29,924 nt of DNA from Clostridium sp. UBA5530 (GTDB taxonomy: Bacteria; Bacillota; Clostridia; Clostridiales; Clostridiaceae): contig DINW01000034.1 of NCBI GenBank assembly GCA_002423705.1, positions 1-29,924 of the forward strand, read 5' to 3'. The notes under the pieces were generated by a model. It ran no database searches. It was not told the DNA's origin and was given only the letters and a program-made list of their open reading frames with translations. Shown here one piece after another: positions 1 to 6,651 of the stretch (within the stretch, counting starts at the first letter, position 1; each line of letters opens with the position of its first letter). A program made the translations under genes and the position numbers.

Positions 1-58
1 GGCCGGAGGATATTTATTATTAGTAATGGTTCAGGTTTAGGTAGATATGAGATATATA

Positions 59-95
59 GGTCCATTTGTAATAAAATATATATTGCAAATGGACC
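59..95 (-). terminator. Hairpin just after the riboflavin kinase gene, possible terminator
   Basis: A perfect 10-bp inverted repeat, GGTCCATTTG at 59-68 and CAAATGGACC at 86-95, encloses a 17-nt AT-rich loop. It begins 4 nt after the stop codon of the riboflavin kinase gene, where an operon end is expected. No clean U-run follows on the minus strand, so it is not a canonical intrinsic terminator. It may instead protect the 3' end of the transcript. The remaining bases 1-58 show nothing I can name. Confidence 0.4.
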
Positions 96-99
96 AGTG

Positions 100-783
100 C
101 TATTTCATTTTAAATTTATATCCATAGCCAACAACCGTTTTTATACAATCGCCACCTTGTAAATACGGACGAAGTTTTTTCCTAACCTGAAAGATTGTAT
201 TTTCAATAGCATGGAAACAACCATTAGACGGTTCGTGCCATACAGATTCGTAAATCTGCTCTTTACTAAAAGTAACATCTGGATTGGAATACAGTAGGTA
301 TAAAATATCAAACTCTTTGGCTGATAAAAATAGTTCTGCATTATCTACGGTTACTCGATGTTTATCTATATCCATACATAAAGCGACGGGTAAATCATTT
401 AATCCAAAAAATCTTCGTGTTTTCATACAGTCTTGCCTAATCTGATTCAATAGTGATGATAAGTCATTGAATTTCTGTGGATCTCTTAACTTAGAATACA
501 ACTCAACAAGAATAATCTCCCCGTAAATGTCTTTATTAAAATTCAAAAAATGTACTTCTATGGAAATGGTTTCATCAGTATCGACAGTAGGCCGTTTTCC
601 AATATGAGTAATGCCATGATATGCCTGCTCATTCCAAAAAATAAGAGAAGTATAAATACCTGACGGTGGCACTTCTGTGGTTTTGAATATCTCTAAATTT
701 GCAGTTGGACTGCCTACAAGTTTTCCGATACCTCTGCCATGCACAACCGTACCTTGTAGGAGAATAGTTTTTTCCTTTCCCAT
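100..783 (-). CDS. Riboflavin kinase domain fused to an OmpR-type winged-helix DNA-binding domain
   Basis: Roughly residues 8-128 match the bacterial flavokinase (RibF C-terminal) fold, which makes FMN from riboflavin and ATP. Visible marks are a Gly-rich start (GTVVHGRGIGK), the PTAN nucleotide/Mg motif, IGKRPTV, EVHFLNF with the Glu expected to be catalytic, a following DIYG, and QIRQD near the domain end. The FAD synthetase domain of normal RibF is absent. Residues about 135 to the end form a Trans_Reg_C winged helix, with LSAKEFDILYLL, a recognition helix around ENTIFQVRKKL and a C-terminal VVGYGYKF hairpin. There is no receiver domain. The ATG at 783 is preferred because GAGGG lies 7 nt upstream; the ATG at 789 is too close to it. 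The gene follows ribU by 10 nt. I infer a flavin-linked regulator, possibly still an active kinase. Archaeal RbkR is a conceptual parallel built from different domains. Confidence 0.88.
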   Translation of the reverse strand: MGKEKTILLQGTVVHGRGIGKLVGSPTANLEIFKTTEVPPSGIYTSLIFWNEQAYHGITHIGKRPTVDTDETISIEVHFLNFNKDIYGEIILVELYSKLRDPQKFNDLSSLLNQIRQDCMKTRRFFGLNDLPVALCMDIDKHRVTVDNAELFLSAKEFDILYLLYSNPDVTFSKEQIYESVWHEPSNGCFHAIENTIFQVRKKLRPYLQGGDCIKTVVGYGYKFKMK

Positions 784-793
784 TTTCATACCC

Positions 794-1437
794 TCAAATC
801 AATCCATTCATTGATAAAATAAGCAAAGTACAAGTTGCAATTACTAATACAAAAAATAGATATAAATCAATTGATTTTTTTTGGATTTGATTGCTTTGAC
901 TTTCGATAAATCCAGATTTTCGTAAAGCTGTAGCTAATGGCTTATGAAGGAAAAATGTAATGCTTGCATTTAATCCGGATTTTAACAAATTGAAAGGCAA
1001 AAATGCTGGAATAAGCAATTTCACAACCGCTTCACGGGGATATCCCATATAAATTGGAGTGATAAGATAATTCCATAAGAGCATTACTACTACCATAGTT
1101 GCACTTCCCAAAATTAATCCTAATAATGAGCCAGATAGTGTATGTCTTTTTTTATAAATAAATGCTGCAGTGCAGGCAAAGGAACAGGTAGATACTATGT
1201 TCATAATGCAGCCCCAAATTCCAGTTTCACTTATGGTCACCATTTCCATAAAAGAAACAATTACAGACACAATACAAGATGTAAATGGTCCCCATATCAG
1301 ACCGCCTAAAGTAATCACAACATCTTTGGGGTCATATTTAAGAAATAGAACAATAGGTATCCTCCCTATTGTGACAGCAACATAGGAGATTGCACAAAGC
1401 ATAGCGATAGTTGTTATTTTTTTGTTTTACTGTTCAT
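794..1437 (-). CDS. ribU: RibU-type riboflavin ECF transporter S component, frameshifted at an A7 tract near the start
   Basis: This is an integral membrane substrate-binding subunit of an energy-coupling-factor transporter for riboflavin. RibU marks are FLKYDPKD after the first helix and IPAFLPFNLLKSG near the C-terminal part; about six hydrophobic segments are visible. The FMN riboswitch upstream supports the assignment. The well-placed start is ATG at 1437, with GGAGGG 9 nt upstream, but that frame reads seven codons (MNSKTKK) and stops at 1416-1414. The RibU frame is open from before 1402, and its first ATG (1402) has no Shine-Dalgarno site. One extra A in the A7 run (1417-1423), or a -1 ribosomal slip on A_AAA_AAA, gives a 214-residue protein starting MNSKTKKITTIAMLCAIS. 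It could be a pseudogene, a slippage-regulated gene or a sequencing error. No EcfA or EcfT gene is present here. Confidence 0.85.
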
Positions 1438-1459
1438 TTTGAGAATCCCTCCATAAATG

Positions 1460-1555
1460 AAAATAACATCTGCAAGAGAATGCCTTACAGGTGCTATTTT
1501 CAAAGGGATAAAACAGGTTATATAAATAACTTGACAATACAAAATCCTGTTTTAT
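1460..1555 (-). promoter_or_regulatory. Expression platform of the FMN riboswitch
   Basis: Two hairpins lie between the aptamer and the ribU ribosome binding site. The first has perfect 10-bp arms, 1508-1517 with 1546-1555, and its upstream arm directly abuts the 3' strand of aptamer stem P1, so the two could compete. The second pairs 1488-1500 with 1460-1472 (AAAATAGCACCTG against CAGATGTTATTTT, one mismatch and one wobble) and ends in UUUU, about 8 nt before GGAGGG. This suits a riboswitch acting on termination or on ribosome access, but the sequence does not settle which. Confidence 0.5.
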
Positions 1556-1664
1556 ATCTTCTTTCATCCAGACTATACTGTTGGTTTTGGAATCACACCA
1601 AATCATGCATTTTCATGCTTGCGGACTATACCGCCAATAGGGAATTACACCCTGCCCCGAAGAC
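1556..1664 (-). promoter_or_regulatory. FMN riboswitch (RFN element)
   Basis: Read on the minus strand, the conserved RFN core is nearly complete: CTTCGGGGCAGGGTG, then AATTCCC, then GGCGGTATAGTCCGC, a variable hairpin around GCATGAAAATGC, then TTTGGTGTGATTCCAAA, and finally ACAGTATAGTCTGGATG with GAAAGAAGAT. The terminal stem P1 pairs 1659-1664 with 1556-1561. This class binds FMN and usually turns off riboflavin synthesis or uptake genes. Here it precedes ribU and the riboflavin kinase/winged-helix gene. Confidence 0.96.
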
Positions 1665-1794
1665 ATTTTTATTCAGTTGTTTGCCTATACCTTAGCATAG
1701 CTTCGTTGAAATAACAATAAATTATAATCAATTCGGAAACTTTTCGGAAGTCCTCATATTAATAATCATTATTCATAGTTAATGCATATTAAAC

Positions 1795-4089
1795 TTAGTC
1801 AGTACCTAGTTTTAATGCTTGGTTTAAATCTATTTTTTTAATTTCTTTTATCAGTATAAATATAGTGAGCAACGATATTATAACTAGGGATATAGATAAC
1901 TTTATATAGCTAGTAGTAAATGATACCACCTTAAAGGGAAGTATAACATCTCTATTTGTAATTCCAGTAAGATTTAGCATAGGAATAAAAATATTAGAGC
2001 AGAAGGATCCTATGAGCAATCCCATGATTATGGATGAGCCTGTTCTTAAAATCTGTTCACCTATAAGTATATTTACTATATTTTTAAAAGGAACACCTAG
2101 GGCTCTCATTATACCGAAGTCTAAAGTTCTATCCTTTACATATAATGTCCAGTAATTTAAAAATCCAAGAACCGTTATGACTAGTGAGGCTATAAAGCAA
2201 AGAGATAGCATACCGTTAATTCCTTCAATCAGCGGTATGGTTCTGAATGAAACTAAATCATTATAAGTTAAATGAAGATTTTCATAACATACACCATTGT
2301 TTTGTATGGATTGAAATATGTGCTCATAAGTAGAAGTATCAGACCAGGCTGTTTTTCCAAATTGAATAAACCTGTGGATATGGTTACTATGAGAAAAATC
2401 ATAATGAAAATTTGATTGCCTCTAGTTCTTGTTATATTTGTAACACATACATAAGAAGTATAATTACAATGATTTTTAACTAATTTAAATAAAAATTTTA
2501 CAATATAATGATATAACCTAATAGCAACTAACCCAACACCTATGATTAAAATAGTAAAAGAGCAATATAAAGATGGAGAAATTGGAACATTAGCACTATC
2601 TACCTTTAAGCTATGAAAAATCTGTTCAAAGGATTTTAGCTTATAAACAGAATATATGCCAATTCCTAAAATTATAAAATCTATATAGAACTTTTGCAAT
2701 GTGGATGTCTTTTTTCTACTCTGTATTCTCTTTTGCTCTACTATGCTATTTTTAGGATAAAGCATTAAAGGAATAAACATAATTATTAGAAATGCAATGT
2801 CACAGACACAGGAGTAGATCCATTCTACCCTAGTAATCCTTATATTTAGAGAAGGCCTATCAATTAATTTCAAAAATCCGCTAGTGGAACTAAGAAGTTT
2901 AGTTATTAAACATGAAACCAAAGGACTTAATAGTATGGTTATAAGAAATAAAATTAAGTTTTGACCTAGGTATATAGTGAAAATTTGAAATTTGGAGGCA
3001 CCTCTGCTTTTTAAGATAGAAATTTCACACTTGTCATGGTCTAGAATCAAACTAGACATCATAAAAACGTAAAAGATTATCATAAGTATTACAGGTGTTT
3101 CAATGACCCACAAAATAGTTAGTAGTTCATTTACTTTAGGTATATATTGTTTTAGGGTTTCTAAACCAGATAGGTGTACATAATTCACATTTAGTGATGA
3201 AGGGTTGGAACATGCAGAATCTAATGTACCAATAATTTTCTGTAAATTAAGGGCATTGATTTTAGCATAATCAAGAGTGTAAGAGATTTTAATTGAATTT
3301 AGATAAGTTGTTGATGGATGGTTTATTAAGGTATTCATACCATTTTCAGAAATGAAGATAGTATCTGGATGAAGTACATTGCCATCATACTAATAAGGAT
3401 TATCCTTGTCTTCTATATGAAGGATACCTATAATTTTAATTTTTACTTAATCTGAAGAAGGTGGCTTCCTTATAGCATAGTAGTCTCCAACTTTAAGAGA
3501 ATATCCACGGCTAGTTTCAGAGGAAATCAAAGCTTCTATATATTCATTCGAATCATTGTTTTGAGAAAAGGAGGTTCCCTCTACAAGTGATACATTACTT
3601 TCTATACCATTCATGTAACTAGCATTTAAGGGAGAGGAGCGTTCATTTATAGTTTTATTGTTATCATCATAATTAGATAAATATAAGTTTTTACAAACAA
3701 ATTCAAATTTCCTATATAGATAAGGACTGTCTTCTAGGTCAATAGCTAAAAAATCTAACCATTTTATTGAGGATCTGCATACTTTTTTAGCCATAGCTGA
3801 TTTGGAATCAGGGGCATCATTAGTAGCGGTTAGAGGCGGCAGTAACTCACTAGGAGAAATATTTTTCTCTCCAAAATAAAATACCGGGATATATCTGATT
3901 TTTTGACTTGAGGGTATCTAAATCATTGACTAATACCTTTTCAAAGATAGCAGATGTAAACATAGGAACAGACACAATTATTGATGTAGTTAAAATGAAC
4001 CCTATAAGGAGGCTTATAAAAAGCCTCCAATTTTTAATTACTTTTTTATAGACAAACTTAAACACATTCCTAATTTGCCAAAACTTCAT
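1795..4089 (-). pseudogene. Decayed FtsX/MacB-type ABC permease, paralogue of the gene at 6652-9510
   Basis: Four open pieces line up in order with the intact 952-residue permease of the same operon. The N-terminal piece (to 3850) has FISLLIGFILTTSIIVSVP and ends by frameshift near 3870; the next frame continues as GEKNISPSELLPPL. Two in-frame stops follow, TAA at 3447-3449 and TAG at 3390-3392, with recognisable protein between and after them (IKIIGILHIEDKDNPY, then YDGNV). Near 2360 the paralogue's residues from about 560 to 665 are missing, and the reading frame changes at GKTAW. Soon after, about 100 more codons (roughly 673-772) are missing before TYEHIFQSIQ. The C-terminal membrane segments (1795-2211) survive. 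The extracellular domain is therefore largely gone. Its 5' end overlaps the upstream lipoprotein gene by 20 nt, as in a once-working operon. Confidence 0.9.
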
Positions 4090-5074
4090 CGCCTTCTGAT
4101 AATCCTTCTAAAATTTCAACCTCTTGAGTTCCTTCTACACCTAGACCTACAAGCTTTTCCACCTTATTTCCATCCTGTAACACAGTGACGTAAGAACCAT
4201 TATTTATAGTTCTAACAGCATTTTTAGGCAACTTTAAAGCATTGTCTTTAGTGTCTAGAACTATTCCTACTTTTATAGGCTCACCCATCTTTTTAGAATT
4301 TACACCAGCAAGCTCAACTCTTATATGATTTGCCATTAGGTCAGTAGTGCCTTTGGATATCATAGTATAAAATGAATTTATTCTAATATCGGTTATCTTC
4401 CCAACCTGTCCTTCAGGACCCTTAACACCCATACCAACCTTAATATCTGAGACTTCCTTTAACTCTCCTTCTACCATAAGATTAGTGGTATCAGAAACAA
4501 TAAATAATGGTTTGTTAGTAGTAACAGCTCCCCCTACATATGCATCAGGATATTTAAAAACAATTTCTCCATCCATGGGACTTGTCAAAATAAGTGAAGA
4601 TAACTGTGTTTTTAATTTATCAAGTTGCATTTTTTGGAGCTCTAGGTCTAGTTTTACTCCTTCCTTCTCTGAAGCGGAAGTACTAGGATTATCGCATAAA
4701 GCTTTGTAAGATGAAGCTAGCTTTTCATACCTAAGTTCAGTTTGCTTTATATTAAGCTTTAGACTTTCTGTATCTAATTCTGCTAATACTTGGCCTTTTT
4801 TTACCTTATCTCCTACAGCGCAGTTTATTTTACTTAAAGTGCCAGAAGAGCTCTTAAAATCAACTAAGGTATTTTTACTAGGAACAACAAAACCTTTAAA
4901 AATCAACTGCTTTTCAATTGCACCTTTAGTGACCTTTATAGTTTTCAAGTTTAAATCACTAGGCTTAATCATTGGAGGTGCAATAACTGTTTCCTCTTTA
5001 GGAAGACAGCCCGAGAAGGTAAGAGATAAGCATACAAAAACACTGCAAACTATAAATTTTATATGTTTTGACAT
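4070..5074 (-). CDS. Lipoprotein membrane-fusion protein (HlyD/MacA family), third in the operon
   Basis: This 334-residue protein is an adaptor subunit of an ABC exporter, anchored outside the cell membrane. It has a lipoprotein signal peptide with lipobox FSGC (Cys23), a first lipoyl half (KINCAVGDKVKKGQVLAELD), a charged coiled-coil hairpin over roughly residues 100-165, a second lipoyl half beginning LTSPMDGEIVFKY, and beta-barrel and membrane-proximal segments ending in LEGLSEGDEVLAN. The start at 5074 has AGGAGAGG close upstream. It lies 12 nt after the ATPase gene at 5087 and overlaps the permease pseudogene, so its original partner was probably that decayed permease. It is clearly paralogous to the proteins at 9523 and 10572, so it may now work with the intact permease or be redundant. 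Confidence 0.9.
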   Translation of the reverse strand: MSKHIKFIVCSVFVCLSLTFSGCLPKEETVIAPPMIKPSDLNLKTIKVTKGAIEKQLIFKGFVVPSKNTLVDFKSSSGTLSKINCAVGDKVKKGQVLAELDTESLKLNIKQTELRYEKLASSYKALCDNPSTSASEKEGVKLDLELQKMQLDKLKTQLSSLILTSPMDGEIVFKYPDAYVGGAVTTNKPLFIVSDTTNLMVEGELKEVSDIKVGMGVKGPEGQVGKITDIRINSFYTMISKGTTDLMANHIRVELAGVNSKKMGEPIKVGIVLDTKDNALKLPKNAVRTINNGSYVTVLQDGNKVEKLVGLGVEGTQEVEILEGLSEGDEVLAN

Positions 5075-5086
5075 ATTACCTCTCCT

Positions 5087-5980
5087 TTACTTTGGATTGG
5101 TGATAACAATTTTGCCATCATCTAATTCAACTTTGATTTTATTTCCATCCACACCTAAAGATGTTAGATAATCCTTAGGGATTTGAACTCTGCCAGCTTT
5201 ATCTAAGATAGCCAGTTCTTCATGAGTGTCCTCATTTCCGTCTAAAGTTAAACCTTGACCTAAAGTCTTTAAATCTTCAGCATAGGAGGTTTTTCTTATA
5301 AACTCAGAAGAAGTTTTACCGTCTCTTATGGCAACAACTCTTTGAACCTTGCTAGAAAGCTGTCTATCATGAGTTACTATAACTATAGTTATTCCTATAG
5401 TAGAATTTAATTCCCTGAATAAATCTAATATCATAGATGCTGTTTTGGAATCTACAGCGCCTGTAGGTTCATCTGCTAACAATATCTTAGGATTATTTGA
5501 TAAAGCTATAGCTATGGCTACCCTTTGTTGTTCACCGCCCGAAAGCTCACTAAGCTTATTGTTCTGCCTATGATCTATATGAGTTAAGGAAAGGTATCTT
5601 ATTGCTTCTTCCTTCATATTTTTTGTCTTTCCACCAATGGATAGAGCTAATTCAACATTTTCACGGGCGGTAAGATAGGGGATAAGATTTCTAGCATTAT
5701 TTTGCCAAACGAATCCTACAGTTTCTCTCTTATATACTTCAACTTCTTTTTTGCTTAGTTTAAATAGGTCTTTACCATCAACAAACAATTTACCGGCAGA
5801 AGGAGTGTCTAGGCATCCAATCATATTTAGCAAGGTAGATTTTCCACTTCCACTGTTACCTATTATTGCAGTTAATTCGCCTTGCTCAATAGTTAAGTCT
5901 AGACCTTGAAGGGCAACTACTTCCAAATCAGCGGTTTTATATATTTTAATTAGGTTTTCGCACTCAATTATATTACTCAT
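5087..5980 (-). CDS. ABC exporter ATPase with C-terminal SpoVT/AbrB-like domain
   Basis: Residues 1 to about 225 form a MacB/LolD-type nucleotide-binding domain: Walker A GNSGSGKS (41-48), signature LSGGEQQRV, Walker B ILLADEPTGAVD and switch His in VTHD. After a linker the last 45 or so residues read as a swapped-hairpin AbrB/SpoVT/MazE-like module, with LDKAGRVQIPKDYLTSLGV followed by KIKVELDDGKIVITNP. That fold normally dimerises and binds DNA. Here it could tighten the ATPase dimer, bind a partner or link transport to transcription; nothing in the sequence decides. Similar tails occur on some ABC ATPases in other Gram-positive bacteria. The gene overlaps the second ATPase gene by 8 nt, so the two may form a heterodimer serving the 952-residue permease. 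Confidence 0.92.
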   Translation of the reverse strand: MSNIIECENLIKIYKTADLEVVALQGLDLTIEQGELTAIIGNSGSGKSTLLNMIGCLDTPSAGKLFVDGKDLFKLSKKEVEVYKRETVGFVWQNNARNLIPYLTARENVELALSIGGKTKNMKEEAIRYLSLTHIDHRQNNKLSELSGGEQQRVAIAIALSNNPKILLADEPTGAVDSKTASMILDLFRELNSTIGITIVIVTHDRQLSSKVQRVVAIRDGKTSSEFIRKTSYAEDLKTLGQGLTLDGNEDTHEELAILDKAGRVQIPKDYLTSLGVDGNKIKVELDDGKIVITNPK

Positions 5981-6650
5981 CTATTATCTCACCATCCTGT
6001 AATGTGAAGACCTCATCCGCTATTTCTAGCATATTAGGGTCATGGGTAGTCATAACGATGGTTATCCCTTCAGCCTCCACCATATCTTTAAATATCTTTA
6101 CTACTTGAAGTCCAGTCAAGGTATCAAGTGCAGAGGTAGGTTCATCTGCAAAGATTATTTTAGGACTGTGGCAAAGAGCTCTGGCAATAGCAGCTCTTTG
6201 CATTTCACCACCGGATAATTCCTGTGGAAAGTGACTAGCTCTTTTAGAAAGACCTACAAGCTTTAAACATTCATTAACTCTAGTGCTTCTTTCTGACTCC
6301 TTAGGCTTAGATACTCTCAAGGCAAATTCTACATTTTCATATAAGGTCATGTTGGGGAGAAGAGCCCCTGATTGAAATACAAAGCCTATTTGCGTCCTTC
6401 TAAGCTCATCATGTTCATAGTCCGAAAGTTCTGTTATATTTTTATCTTCAAAGAATATGTCACCACTAGTAGGTTTGTCCATAGCACCTAATAAATTTAT
6501 CAGGGTGGTTTTGCCAGAACCTGAACGGCCTTTCAAAATAGTCAATTGCCTAGGTTTTACAGAAATACATACATCCTTTAAAGCATGGATAGTACTGTCC
6601 CCGACTTTAAAGTCTCTGCATAAATTTTTAGTTTCAATCAATGCGCTCAT
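5973..6650 (-). CDS. MacB/LolD-type ABC exporter ATPase
   Basis: A 225-residue single-domain ATPase. Visible motifs are Walker A GRSGSGKT (41-48), Q-loop in FVFQSG, signature LSGGEMQRA, Walker B IIFADEPTSALD and switch His in TTHD. The length is typical of ATPases that power FtsX/MacB-type permeases, which move lipids, peptides or drugs outward by mechanotransmission. Its start at 6650 lies directly after the permease stop at 6652, with GAGGA a few bases upstream. Two different ATPase genes beside one intact permease suggest either a heterodimeric motor or one ATPase for each permease before the second permease decayed. Confidence 0.93.
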   Translation of the reverse strand: MSALIETKNLCRDFKVGDSTIHALKDVCISVKPRQLTILKGRSGSGKTTLINLLGAMDKPTSGDIFFEDKNITELSDYEHDELRRTQIGFVFQSGALLPNMTLYENVEFALRVSKPKESERSTRVNECLKLVGLSKRASHFPQELSGGEMQRAAIARALCHSPKIIFADEPTSALDTLTGLQVVKIFKDMVEAEGITIVMTTHDPNMLEIADEVFTLQDGEIIDE

Positions 6651-6651
6651 A

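Noticed and set aside
1..58. A short plus-strand reading, GGYLLLVMVQV then stop, at the left edge as the end of a membrane protein.
   Set aside because: Only about a dozen codons are visible; this is too little to support a gene.
1411..1695. A plus-strand open frame across the riboflavin leader.
   Set aside because: It runs antisense through the FMN riboswitch and has no protein-like family signal.
1795..3794. Calling the permease fragments separate small genes.
   Set aside because: They match successive parts of one paralogue, with stops and frameshifts between them and no ribosome binding sites of their own.
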